NCBI GenBank assembly: GCA_029937545.1
Contig: JAPYPR010000009.1
Location: 34,651 to 98,650, forward strand
From: Erythrobacter sp.
Lineage (GTDB): Bacteria; Pseudomonadota; Alphaproteobacteria; Sphingomonadales; Sphingomonadaceae
DNA: 64,000 bases
Direction of reading: 5' to 3'
In this document: piece by piece, positions 53,427 through 64,000 of the stretch
How positions within the stretch are numbered: position 1 is the first letter of the stretch
Layout of the letters: every line of letters begins with the position of its first letter
Program-made: the position numbers and the translations under genes
Notes under the pieces: model-generated
The model's input: only the letters and a program-made list of their open reading frames with translations
What the model was told of the DNA's origin: nothing
The model's database searches: none

Positions 53427-54896
53427 CTATCGGGTGATTTCGAACACGATACCGCTTTCTCCACGCCAGATCTCGCTAGCGGGGAAGGGGAGGGCGACAG
53501 CGTCCGGCCTAATGCCGTGAATCCAGATATGGGTGAATGCCTCACGCGGCAGGCTGGAGAGCGAGTCTGCCAGAACCGGCAGTCCCGAATCGGCGCATTC
53601 GACTGGAACGACCGACTGCGAGGGATCGCGCACGAAAGGTTCGCCTTTTGGGTAGTGCACGGTGAGCGCGTTTGCGCCTGCCACTTCCCACTGATCGTTG
53701 GTGAAGGCGCTGCGCCGCGCAATCGCAAATCCCCCGAGATGGCGGAGCGGATTGAGGCGCCATTGGAAGCCGCATTGCTCGACGGCGAAATTGACGACGC
53801 GAGCGCCGCGCGGGATTACGTCGAGAGCAGGCAGATTGGCCTGAACCAGCCTGTCCTTTTCGACGAAATCGACGCTGGTTGCACCGATCCGCACGCCAAG
53901 AAAGACGACCGCGGCGATGAGCACGATGCGTTGCGCGGCCCGGCTCAGCTTCGGTGCACTCAGCGCCAGCAAAGCGACCATCAGCATATAGGGCACCAAC
54001 CGCATGTCTGCGTAGAAAGAACCGAATACCCGCGCGGGAAGGGCGAGAAAGGCCACCAGGCACAGCAACGCCGCGATCGCCATGGCGCCGTTGGCGCGGA
54101 TGGGGCGCAGCAACAAACCGGCGACGACAACGGCGGCGAGAAACCCCGCCGACAGCCAGTCCAGCAGCGGCGGCCCGGCGCGGAAGACCGAAGTCAGCCA
54201 GACGATCTTGAGCAGGATGGACCATTCATTGGTGTCCGCGCCTGCAGAGGCCGTTCGCCAGACCAGCATCGGCACGATGGCCAGCAACAAGACGCTGCAG
54301 TCGCCCAAGACCCGCAGGACGAGATCCGCTCCCCGCCGCCCCTCGGTCCAGCGCGCATGAAGGGAGGCACTTCCGCAGAGCAGGCCGAGGAAGGCCCAGC
54401 CGAAAGCGTGACAGAGCCAGACAATCAGCCCCGCGATGGCAAGGAACAGCGGCGCTCGCCATGCGACCTGCGATTGCCGCAAATGCAGCCACGCGGCGAA
54501 AGCCAGCATCGCCAGTGCCATCGAGAGCGAGAAATTGAGAAATCCGTATTGGAAGGGAAAGGCATAAATGAGCGGCAGAGCGCAAACCGCAAAGGGCGTG
54601 ATACGTCCGTGCAGCGCCGTGCTGATTGCCAGAATGCCAGATGCCGCCAGCAACTGGGTGGCAAGCACGATCGATCGCACTGCCGGCTCGAGCCCCAGAA
54701 CTGGCGCGAGCCACTCGACCAGCAGGTCCGCGCCGAGATTGCCGACCAATTGCCATCGGTAGCTGAAATAGGGCTGCAGTTCCGGCCTTTCGGCCAGCTC
54801 GGTCTGGATCGCGTAGCGTCCTAAATGGCCGAACAGGTCGACGAGCGGCGGGAACTCGACCAACAGCAAGGGAAGGGCGCAGACGAACAGCAGCAC
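53427..54896 (-). CDS. Polytopic membrane protein of the surface-glycan block (start uncertain)
   Basis: A 489-residue protein with a dozen or so hydrophobic segments and a C-terminal soluble portion (WIHGIRPDAVALPFPASEIW). The opening LPLLLVEFPPLVDLFGHLGR, then YRWQLVGNLGADLLVEW, resembles uncharacterised multi-spanning proteins near glycan genes, perhaps GT-C fold. The GTG at 54896 falls in the middle of the first predicted helix (LLWPVLLFVCALP), and the frame continues upstream about 35 codons to a TAG with no ATG, GTG or TTG, so the true start may be missing or unusual. It is convergent with the acyltransferase gene. Confidence 0.5.
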   Translation of the reverse strand: MLLFVCALPLLLVEFPPLVDLFGHLGRYAIQTELAERPELQPYFSYRWQLVGNLGADLLVEWLAPVLGLEPAVRSIVLATQLLAASGILAISTALHGRITPFAVCALPLIYAFPFQYGFLNFSLSMALAMLAFAAWLHLRQSQVAWRAPLFLAIAGLIVWLCHAFGWAFLGLLCGSASLHARWTEGRRGADLVLRVLGDCSVLLLAIVPMLVWRTASAGADTNEWSILLKIVWLTSVFRAGPPLLDWLSAGFLAAVVVAGLLLRPIRANGAMAIAALLCLVAFLALPARVFGSFYADMRLVPYMLMVALLALSAPKLSRAAQRIVLIAAVVFLGVRIGATSVDFVEKDRLVQANLPALDVIPRGARVVNFAVEQCGFQWRLNPLRHLGGFAIARRSAFTNDQWEVAGANALTVHYPKGEPFVRDPSQSVVPVECADSGLPVLADSLSSLPREAFTHIWIHGIRPDAVALPFPASEIWRGESGIVFEITR

Positions 54897-55155
54897 CGGC
54901 CACAGCAGCCGCTCGCGCAGGCTGTCGCTGTTCGTCGCAATTCCAGGTGCAGGTCCAGACAGGCTAACGGTCCCCTTCCTCGCCCGGCTCTATCGGGCAA
55001 GCGCCCGTGGTCAAGGCGACACTGGGCGTCATCACCATTGCACCGAATTGCGATGTGGATGGTCGCCCCCCGTTGCGTTCTCGCAGGTTCACGCGCGCTG
55101 CGCGCTGGGATAGGGACAGGCGAGGCCGCAGGCGCAGACGGGGACAACCCAAACC

Positions 55156-55860
55156 ATGCATGAATATAACGATGATTTTTATGCCTACATCGGTTCGGGC
55201 GCGCGCAGGTCGGCAGAGATCGTGGTCCCGCTTGTCAAAGGCGAGGTTGCCGTCGCGACCATGCTCGATGTCGGAGGAGGCAAAGGCGTCTGGGGCAAGG
55301 TCTGGGAAGAACATGGCATCAGCGCGACAGTCATCGACGGCGACTACGTGACCAAGCCGCTAGTCACAGATTTCCGGCCGCACGACCTGTCGCAGCCCTT
55401 TGATCTCAGGCAGCGCTTCGATCTCGTCCAGACGCTCGAAGTGGCGGAACATCTGCCGGAAACCAGCGCGCGCGATTTCGTCGCCAGCATCGCAAGGCAT
55501 GGCGATATCGTCCTGTTTTCCGCCGCGGTCCCGGGGCAGGGGGGCGAGCATCACGTCAACGAGCAGCCGCTCGAATATTGGCGCAAGCAGTTTGCGGAGG
55601 CCGGCTATGCCTGTTTCGACGCGCTGCGACCGCGTTTGCGCGACAATAAGGACATGATGCCGTGGTATCGCTATAATATCCTGCTGTTCGCGAACGAGAC
55701 AGGGCAGTCGCGTCTCTCGGACAGGGTGCTCGCTGCGCGGACCGACCACGTAAAGGACGATGGCGATCTCGCCTGGACTGTGCGTAAAGCTCTAGTCCGT
55801 GTCCTGCCGCGCCGCGTTGTCGATGCGATCGCGGCGTTCCTGGCCAAGCGCAAGCGCTAG
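55156..55860 (+). CDS. Class I SAM-dependent methyltransferase
   Basis: A 234-residue methyltransferase with motif I as ATMLDVGGGKGVWGKVW, an acidic motif II GDYVTKPLVTDF, and post-I text FDLVQTLEVAEHLPETSA; the later aromatic motif is MPWYRYNILLFAN. The methyl acceptor is unknown, but the neighbours suggest a glycan or lipid-linked sugar. The C-terminal helical tail is basic (LAKRKR). The ATG at 55156 is chosen as the family-like start; no convincing ribosome-binding site is seen. It ends on CTAG shared with the GtrA gene stop. Confidence 0.8.
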   Translation: MHEYNDDFYAYIGSGARRSAEIVVPLVKGEVAVATMLDVGGGKGVWGKVWEEHGISATVIDGDYVTKPLVTDFRPHDLSQPFDLRQRFDLVQTLEVAEHLPETSARDFVASIARHGDIVLFSAAVPGQGGEHHVNEQPLEYWRKQFAEAGYACFDALRPRLRDNKDMMPWYRYNILLFANETGQSRLSDRVLAARTDHVKDDGDLAWTVRKALVRVLPRRVVDAIAAFLAKRKR

Positions 55861-56246
55861 CGGCTGACCTGCCGCGCGCGCAAAAACACCCAGCTTTTCG
55901 CCAGGATGAAGAAACTCACCGAATAGGCGGCCATTGCCGCCAATTGCGCCAGCGGGTGGCCAACAAAGCCTGCCTCCCGCGCCGCACGCAAGACGGCCAG
56001 ATTAACGCAAAACGACAGCGCGGCGGTGACCGTGAAGCGCACCGCCTCCGCGCGGTCCGCGCCCCACGGCCGGCCGAAGGTAAAGCGGCGGTGGAGCAGG
56101 TATGCCGCGCTCAGTCCGAGCCCATAGCCCAGCGCATTCGCGAGATAGTCGCCCGCGCCCAACAGCATGGCGGTGAGGATGATCGCATAGCCGATCGCCG
56201 TATTGGCCAGACCGACCAGAGAAAAGCGGACGACCTGCTCCTTCAC
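55857..56246 (-). CDS. GtrA family membrane protein
   Basis: A 129-residue protein with four hydrophobic segments: VGLANTAIGYAIILTAMLLG, YGLGLSAAYLLHRRFTF, FTVTAALSFCVNLAVL, and AAMAAYSVSFFILAKSWVF. GtrA-like proteins flip bactoprenol-linked sugars, and they are paired with GT2 glycosyltransferases, as here: its ATG overlaps the stop of the GT2 gene by four bases. The end, FLRARQVSR, is short and basic. Confidence 0.88.
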   Translation of the reverse strand: MKEQVVRFSLVGLANTAIGYAIILTAMLLGAGDYLANALGYGLGLSAAYLLHRRFTFGRPWGADRAEAVRFTVTAALSFCVNLAVLRAAREAGFVGHPLAQLAAMAAYSVSFFILAKSWVFLRARQVSR

Positions 56247-57274
56247 GGCGCGGCGCGGCGATAGGTTTGCTGCAGCGCACGCTCCATTTCGTGCACCGGG
56301 TTCGCACCTTCCGCATTCGCAGCCTGCGAGCGGATTTCGTCGACAATGAACAGCGGGCGGTTCTTCGTCTCCATATACATCCGGCCGAGATATTCGCCGA
56401 ACACGCCGAGCACCATCAATTGCACGGAACCGATGATCAGGATCAGCGCGGCAAGGCTGGCCCAGCCCTGCACGGCTTCGCCACTGAGCCAGCCCCAGCC
56501 GACCCAGCCGAGCGCGAGTATCCCAAGCAGGCCGAAGGCCATGCCAAGATGGGAGGCGAAGCGCAGCGGGACGGTCGAAAAACTGGTCACGGCATCCACT
56601 GCGAGACCGATCATCTTGCGCAGCGGGTAATTTGTCTGGCCGGCAAAGCGCGCATCCCGCTCGTAAGGGACAGCGACCTGCCTGAAGCCGATCCAGCTGA
56701 CCATGCCGCGCACGAAGCGATAGCGTTCGGGCATGGCCTTGAGTTGCTCGACCACCCGGCGCGTCATCAGGCGGAAATCGCCGGTATCGCGCGGGATCGC
56801 GACATCGGTCATGGTCTGCAGGAAGCGATAGAACAGCGCCGCGGTCCCGCGCTTGAATGCCGTCTCTCCTGCGCGGGCGGAGCGCTGGCCGTAAACCACG
56901 TCTGCGCCGTCGGCGATCTTCGCGGCCATCTCGCCCAGCAGTTCGGGCGGGTCCTGCAAATCGGCATCGAGCACGAACACGAGCTCGCCGCGCACATGCT
57001 CCAGTCCCGCGGCTAAGGCGAGTTGGTGCCCGTGATTGCGCGAGAGGTTGATGCCGACGACATGCGGCTTCGCATCGGCGTGGCGGCAGATATGCGGCCA
57101 GCTGTCGTCGCTCGACCCGTCATTGATAAGGAGGATTTCGAAATCGCCTGGGTACTGTGCTGCGCAGACGGACTCGACGCGGCGCATCAGCTCGTCGATC
57201 CCGGCTTCCTCGTTATAGACCGGCACGACCACGGACAATGCGCGGTCGCAGATCGGTGCCGGTGTTGCGTTCAT
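56243..57274 (-). CDS. GT2 glycosyltransferase, GtrB/DPM1-like
   Basis: A 343-residue enzyme with a GT2 domain: VVPVYNEEAGIDELMRRVES, ILLINDGSSDDSW, and the DxD-type FVLDADLQDPPELLGEM motif, ending in a C-terminal pair of transmembrane helices (MAFGLLGILALGWVGW and LAALILIIGSVQLMVLGV). It likely transfers a sugar from a nucleotide donor to a polyprenyl phosphate, as GtrB and DPM1 do, with GtrA moving the product across the membrane. The donor sugar cannot be told. The ATG is at 57272-57274. Confidence 0.9.
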   Translation of the reverse strand: MNATPAPICDRALSVVVPVYNEEAGIDELMRRVESVCAAQYPGDFEILLINDGSSDDSWPHICRHADAKPHVVGINLSRNHGHQLALAAGLEHVRGELVFVLDADLQDPPELLGEMAAKIADGADVVYGQRSARAGETAFKRGTAALFYRFLQTMTDVAIPRDTGDFRLMTRRVVEQLKAMPERYRFVRGMVSWIGFRQVAVPYERDARFAGQTNYPLRKMIGLAVDAVTSFSTVPLRFASHLGMAFGLLGILALGWVGWGWLSGEAVQGWASLAALILIIGSVQLMVLGVFGEYLGRMYMETKNRPLFIVDEIRSQAANAEGANPVHEMERALQQTYRRAAP

Positions 57275-57369
57275 CGCCTGCCCCCCGTGGAACTCTGCGA
57301 TCGGGGCTAAAGATTATTGGTAAACGGAAAGTAAACTGCGTCCCTTGCGGCGATCGCTGCGCCATACGA

Positions 57370-57401
57370 AAAAAGGGCGGCCCCGCAGGACCGCCCTTTT
57401 T
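57370..57401. terminator. Terminator downstream of the ATP synthase operon
   Basis: AAAAAGGGCGG at 57370-57380 pairs with CCGCCCTTTTT at 57391-57401 around a ten-base GC-rich loop. It lies after atpC on the minus strand and before the GT2 gene's start, with A and T runs on both sides of the stem. Confidence 0.85.
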
Positions 57402-57424
57402 GCGTTGTCTATAAGTGCGGAGCC

Positions 57425-57682
57425 TCAGCCCTCGACGTGTTCGGCAAGCACCGTCAGGCCCTTATCGCCCACTTCGGCGAAGCCGCCCCGGACTTCGATC
57501 GTCTCGGGCGCGCCGCCTTCGGTCTTGTAGACCTGCACCGCGCCGTCGCGGATGGTGGACATGAAGGGCGCATGGCCTTCGAGCACACCGAATTCGCCTT
57601 CCGCACCGGGGACGACCACCATGTGGACATCCTCCGAACGAACCAGCTTGGCGGGCGTGACGAGTTCGAAGTGAAGAGCCAT
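57425..57682 (-). CDS. atpC: F1 ATP synthase subunit epsilon
   Basis: An 85-residue epsilon subunit containing only the N-terminal beta sandwich: [20 protein letters not shown], then [20 protein letters not shown] and VEVRG-like [20 protein letters not shown]. The C-terminal helical hairpin of the roughly 135-residue E. coli subunit is absent, as is usual in many alphaproteobacteria. It therefore lacks the arm that inhibits ATP hydrolysis in other species. It begins two bases after atpD and is the last gene of the atp operon. Confidence 0.93.
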   Translation of the reverse strand: MALHFELVTPAKLVRSEDVHMVVVPGAEGEFGVLEGHAPFMSTIRDGAVQVYKTEGGAPETIEVRGGFAEVGDKGLTVLAEHVEG

Positions 57683-57684
57683 GC

Positions 57685-59145
<1,461 letters not shown>

Positions 59146-59175
59146 CTATGTCCTGACTAGTGGGTTTCTCGCGCC

Positions 59176-59508
59176 TTAGCCGACGCAAACATTTTCCGGA
59201 TCGGCGAATACCCAGTCGCCGTCGCCGGCGGTAAGGGTTGCCTCGTTACGCAGATATTCGTCTTCGCCGAGACCGAATTCGCAGACGACGTCGGGCGAGC
59301 CTATGCCGGCGCGACGGCAGACGGCGGTGTTGACGGCCTCTTCCTCGGGGCACTGCTCGGCGTATTTTGCCGTGAAATAGGCCTGGTCGGGCGGAGTAAG
59401 CGTCTCGATCGGCTCAGGCGTCGCGGTTTCGACCGGAGCGGGTGCGGGCTCTTCGCCGCATGCAGAAAGCAATGCGACGGCAACGAGGGTGAAAACGGGT
59501 TTGGTCAT
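59176..59508 (-). CDS. Lipoprotein inside the atp operon
   Basis: A 110-residue protein with a lipobox LLSAC after MTKPVFTLVAVA. The mature part is Pro/Thr/Glu-rich at first (PAPAPVETATPEPIETLTPP) and then has four Cys residues: QCPEEE, VCRRAG, VVCEFG and ENVCVG at the end, which could make two disulfides. I do not recognise the family. It lies between atpG and atpD in the same direction, with gaps of 54 and 33 bases. An upstream in-frame ATG at 59559 is a less likely start. Its presence in an F1 operon is unusual. Confidence 0.7.
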   Translation of the reverse strand: MTKPVFTLVAVALLSACGEEPAPAPVETATPEPIETLTPPDQAYFTAKYAEQCPEEEAVNTAVCRRAGIGSPDVVCEFGLGEDEYLRNEATLTAGDGDWVFADPENVCVG

Positions 59509-59562
59509 AAATCTGGCTCCGGTCGGCGTTCTTAAACGTCTCTCCGGCATCCTCTCCAATTC

Positions 59563-60438
59563 TTACAGCGCTTCGGCGCCGGCGATGATTTCGATCAGTT
59601 CGGTGGTAATCGCGGCCTGGCGGCTGCGGTTGTACTGGATGGTGAGCTTCTGGATCAGGTCGCCTGCATTGCGCGTGGCGTTGTCCATCGCGGTCATCGA
59701 GGCGCCCTGTTCGGAGGCCTCGCGTTCCAGCAGCGAGCCGAACAGCTGCGTCTTGACGTAACGCGGCAGCAGTTCTTCGAGGATTTCCTCCTCGCCTGGC
59801 TCGTATTCCACCACGGCGTCACCGGCCATGCCCGCATCGCCTTCGGGGGAAGGGACCGGGATCAGCTGGTCGACGGTCGGGTCCTGCGCGAGGGCCGACT
59901 TGAAGATCGGATAGACGAGGTGGGCGACGTCGAATTCGCCCTTTTCGAAGCGCTCGATCAGATCGTCGGCAATCGCTTCGGCCTCTTCGAAGCCGGGTGT
60001 GCGGACTTCGGAGGTGTCGAAATGCTTTTCGATCCGGTTGGCGTAGTCGCGCTTGATCGGGGCGCGGCCCTTCTTGCCGACGAGGTAGAAGGACACGTCC
60101 TTGCCATCGGCGATCAGCTCGCGGGCCTTGGCCTTGGCGGCCTTCACGATATTCGCGTTAAGGCCACCGCACAGGCCCTTGTCGGTGTTCACGACCACCA
60201 GCAGATGGCGCTTGTCCGACCCGGTGCCCTTGAGCAGCTTGGGCGCGCTATCGCCGCTCACCTTGCCGGCGAGGCTGGCCATCACGCCAGACAGCCGCTC
60301 GGCATAAGGGCGCGCGGCTTCGGCAGCGGCCTGCGCACGGCGCAGCTTGGCCGCCGCGACCATCTGCTTGGCCTTGGTGATCTTCTGGGTCGACTTGACC
60401 GAGTTGATCCGGCCCTTGAGTTCTTTCAGCGAGGCCAA
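59563..60438 (-). CDS. atpG: F1 ATP synthase subunit gamma
   Basis: A 291-residue gamma subunit: [20 protein letters not shown] at the start and [20 protein letters not shown] near the end, both parts of the long coiled-coil shaft that rotates inside alpha3beta3. The start is the TTG at 60436-60438, with GGAGA six bases upstream inside the last codons of the small membrane gene. A TTG start one base beyond the previous stop suggests coupling to that gene. Confidence 0.95.
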   Translation of the reverse strand: MASLKELKGRINSVKSTQKITKAKQMVAAAKLRRAQAAAEAARPYAERLSGVMASLAGKVSGDSAPKLLKGTGSDKRHLLVVVNTDKGLCGGLNANIVKAAKAKARELIADGKDVSFYLVGKKGRAPIKRDYANRIEKHFDTSEVRTPGFEEAEAIADDLIERFEKGEFDVAHLVYPIFKSALAQDPTVDQLIPVPSPEGDAGMAGDAVVEYEPGEEEILEELLPRYVKTQLFGSLLEREASEQGASMTAMDNATRNAGDLIQKLTIQYNRSRQAAITTELIEIIAGAEAL

Positions 60439-60439
60439 A

Positions 60440-60652
60440 TTACATCTCCGATAGGCTCGGCATCGCCGAACCTTGCATCAGGGATAGAACGAAGAAAATT
60501 GCGGCGATAATCCATGCAGCAGTTCTCCAATTCTTAGCCCGTTCAATGTTTTTCTGCCGAGTTTCGTACGACGAAGCAGCCGCTGTCATCAGGAGGTCTT
60601 GCCCCTTAAAGATCAGATACACGCAACCAAGCCATATGATGATCTGAAGCAT
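60440..60652 (-). CDS. Small membrane protein between atpA and atpG
   Basis: A 70-residue protein with two hydrophobic helices ([16 protein letters not shown] and [15 protein letters not shown]) separated by a charged segment ([14 protein letters not shown]). Its codons are noticeably more AT-rich than those of the flanking atp genes and use rarities such as ATA, AGA and CTA. It fills the gap between atpA and atpG almost exactly: nine bases from atpA, and one base before the TTG of atpG. I recognise no family. It could be an assembly partner of the F0F1 enzyme or a passenger insertion. Whether it is expressed is unknown. Confidence 0.55.
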   Translation of the reverse strand: MLQIIIWLGCVYLIFKGQDLLMTAAASSYETRQKNIERAKNWRTAAWIIAAIFFVLSLMQGSAMPSLSEM

Positions 60653-60661
60653 ACCCGGCGC

Positions 60662-62203
<1,542 letters not shown>

Positions 62204-62758
62204 TTAGGCCTTCATGGCTTGCGATAGGGAGTTGAGACGGGTGCGGATCGAGCCGTCGATGCGCTTCGATCCGATGGTGACGACGAGGCCGCCGAGCAGC
62301 TCGGGATCGACCTTCGTGGAAAGCTTGACCGTGCGGCCTTCGCGGGCCGTCAGCTTGGTCTTGAGATCGGCGAGCTGCGCGTCGGTCAGCGCATGGGCGC
62401 TGGTGACTTCGGCGGTCACTTCGCCGCGCTGGGCGGCGGCGATGGCACGGAAAGCGCGAATGACCTGCGGCAGCTGCGACAAGCGGCGGTTCTGCGCCAG
62501 CACGCCGAGGAAATTCTGGGTCAGCTCTGAGAGGCCCATGATCGCCGAAACGCCCCACAGCGCCTTTTCGGCGGCCGCGCGCGAGATCTTGGGATTGGTC
62601 GTAAGAGCGGCGAGCTCGGGCGATTCGTGCAGCCCGGCTTCGAGCTTCTCGAGGTCCGATTCAACTGCGGTGACCGTGCCGGCCTCGCTTGCGAGATCGA
62701 ACAGGGCCGAGGCATAACGGCCTGCCAGGCTAGCCTGAATACCGGCGGAAATATCCAC
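62204..62758 (-). CDS. atpH: F1 ATP synthase subunit delta
   Basis: A 184-residue delta subunit (OSCP homologue) that ties F1 to the stator. It begins [20 protein letters not shown], continues [20 protein letters not shown] and ends with the beta-sheet [21 protein letters not shown] start it at GTG 62756-62758, which matches the family; the frame continues 40 codons upstream with an ATG at 62821 and another at 62878, giving an N-terminal extension I doubt. The ribosome-binding site AAGAGGA is about ten bases from the GTG. The gene leads the atp operon; no F0 genes are nearby, as expected in this class. Confidence 0.92.
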   Translation of the reverse strand: MDISAGIQASLAGRYASALFDLASEAGTVTAVESDLEKLEAGLHESPELAALTTNPKISRAAAEKALWGVSAIMGLSELTQNFLGVLAQNRRLSQLPQVIRAFRAIAAAQRGEVTAEVTSAHALTDAQLADLKTKLTAREGRTVKLSTKVDPELLGGLVVTIGSKRIDGSIRTRLNSLSQAMKA

Positions 62759-62954
62759 GCGCTTGAGGTCCTCTTGGGTCCGGAGAAAACTTTGTGCGTC
62801 CCGACCGGTTGCAGGCGACATGGTAAGTCGCCCCGGCAGGGTCGGCGCGCGCCTAGCAAAGGCCCTTTCCAAAGGCAAGCCGACTCCGGCCCGGATTCTG
62901 GACTCCTTGTGCGAGCGGCGTAGAATACGCGAGGAGAGTTAGGAGAGAGATGCG

Positions 62955-63785
62955 ATGGAGATGGTGCCGCTGGCCCCCAAATGCGGGGTGGAGATCACAG
63001 GCGTCCGGTTGAGCGAGGCGGAGGGCAGCACGCTCAATGCGATCCGCACGGCAATCTACGAGCACGGCGTGGCGCTGTTTCGCGGGCAGGACGATTTCAC
63101 GCCGGAAGCGCATATCGCCTTCGCCAAGCGCTGGGGCGGGATCGACATCAACAACTATTTCCCGCTGACCGACGAGCATCCCGAGATTGCCGTGGTCCGC
63201 AAGGCGGCGGACCAGCAGACCAATATCGGCGGCGACTGGCACACCGACCATTCCTACGACCAGGTGCCTGCGATGGGCTCGATCCTCGTGGCGCGAACCT
63301 TGCCGCCCAGCGGCGGCGACACGCTGTTCGCGCATATGGGCGAGGCGTATGATGCGTTATCGGACAATCTCAAAAAGGAGATCGAGGGGCTGAAAGCGTT
63401 TCACACCGCCGACCATATCTACAAGGCCGACGGACTCTATGCGAAGACCGACATGGGCCGCGAGCTGCGCGGGCAGGACATGCAGACCGGCGCGACGCAC
63501 CCGGTCGTGATCCGCCATCCGGTTACGGGCCGCAAGCTGCTCTACGTCAACCGTGCTTTCACGGTGAACATCGTCGGCAGGACGCGCGAGGAGAGCCTGC
63601 CGCTGCTCACCCGTCTCTATGCCGAGGCGCTGGCAGCGGACAACACCTGCCGCGTGCGATGGGAGCCGGGCGCGGTAGCGATCTGGGACAACCGCACGAC
63701 CTGGCACAATGCGCTGAACGACTACCAGGGCCACGCCCGCGAGATGCACCGCATCACGCTGAGCGGGGAAGCGCTGGCGGCGTGA
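62955..63785 (+). CDS. TauD/TfdA family Fe(II)/2-oxoglutarate dioxygenase
   Basis: A 276-residue dioxygenase. The iron-binding motif is WHTDHSY (His-x-Asp) near residue 95, and the distal His and 2-oxoglutarate Arg lie in RTTWHNALNDYQGHAREMHR near the end, as in TauD and TfdA. Such enzymes hydroxylate taurine, 2,4-D, alkyl sulfates or amino-acid-like compounds; the substrate is not clear here. The start ATG 62955 follows AGGAGAGAG; an ATG five bases earlier is out of frame. It is divergent from atpH across 196 bases. No sulfonate transporter is nearby. Confidence 0.9.
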   Translation: MEMVPLAPKCGVEITGVRLSEAEGSTLNAIRTAIYEHGVALFRGQDDFTPEAHIAFAKRWGGIDINNYFPLTDEHPEIAVVRKAADQQTNIGGDWHTDHSYDQVPAMGSILVARTLPPSGGDTLFAHMGEAYDALSDNLKKEIEGLKAFHTADHIYKADGLYAKTDMGRELRGQDMQTGATHPVVIRHPVTGRKLLYVNRAFTVNIVGRTREESLPLLTRLYAEALAADNTCRVRWEPGAVAIWDNRTTWHNALNDYQGHAREMHRITLSGEALAA

Positions 63786-63922
63786 CAATCGGTTGATGAG
63801 ACAGTCATTTGTTTTGTTTCACCATATGTAGCGAACTAAAGTCTTCGGGGGCTACATTTCGAAACCAGTATGATTAGCAACCACGCTGTTTCTGATTGGC
63901 GATAAAAGCTCTACGTACCTAG

Positions 63923-64000
63923 GGTCCGGACCCATAAATAGGATACACAGCGCGATGAGGATGTGATTCACGTGTCTCCAGCAAGGAGGCTTTGTGAATG
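63923..64000. mobile_element. Putative left end of an insertion sequence (IS5-like)
   Basis: The last 78 bases begin immediately after CTAG at 63919-63922, a 4-bp site of the YTAR type preferred by IS5-group elements. They open with a self-complementary end, GGGTCCGGACCC (63922-63933). A ribosome-binding site AAGGAG (63983-63988) precedes an ATG at 63998-64000 on the last bases of the window, where a transposase gene could begin. The flank 63786-63918 is AT-rich and contains nothing I recognise. The element's identity cannot be confirmed from 78 bases. Confidence 0.45.

Overview
The window is chromosomal DNA of a GC-rich alphaproteobacterium, most likely in Sphingomonadales and near the Erythrobacteraceae. 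This is inferred from a circularly permuted ssrA whose tag reads ANDNEALALAA, the DUF2794, DUF2066 and Hda-type genes, an F1-ATPase operon that starts at atpH and lacks the F0 genes, and a sphingomonad-style TonB-dependent receptor with a plug and a long barrel. I see no rRNA, tRNA, CRISPR array or prophage.

Layout. 1-6.1 kb: an extensin-like lipoprotein cut by the edge, putP, a broken glycosyltransferase gene, an SDR coupled to a membrane protein, and typA. 6.3-14.1 kb: a TonB-dependent receptor with tandem terminators, a YbbA/YbbP-type ABC exporter divergent from the esterase tesA, and recF. 14.2-18.5 kb: a probable sigma-54 promoter driving two tandem microproteins and PspC, then an SDR-NUDIX-TPM-TPM-LemA run on the minus strand. 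18.6-20.1 kb: mscL, a 33-bp-stem hairpin, permuted tmRNA and a small membrane protein. 20.2-26.6 kb: arginine succinyltransferase pathway genes (astB, astA, an M20 peptidase), malate synthase G and an orphan secreted protein.

26.6-36.8 kb: the conserved envelope and ribosome cluster lptD-surA-pdxA-rsmA, pepA with a DUF2256 mini-gene and holC, two paralogous lipoproteins, ndk and an NTF2-like protein. 36.9-47.7 kb: purM-purN with a small membrane protein and a sulfotransferase, DUF2066-hda, cysE-DUF2794, a multi-spanning membrane protein, a peroxisomal-type SDR, gph, and glmU with a small HNH-like protein. 47.8-57.3 kb: a secreted prolyl oligopeptidase, then a surface-glycan block (GT39-like enzyme, SGNH protein, acyltransferase 3, membrane protein, methyltransferase, GtrA, GT2). 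57.4-64 kb: atpH-A-(small membrane ORF)-G-(lipoprotein)-D-C, a TauD-type dioxygenase, and what looks like the left end of an insertion sequence at the edge.

Most of the window is core metabolism and envelope biology. The least explained parts are the sigma-54/microprotein/PspC unit, the two extra genes inside the ATP synthase operon, and the long hairpin beside ssrA. No defence system or biosynthetic cluster is visible.
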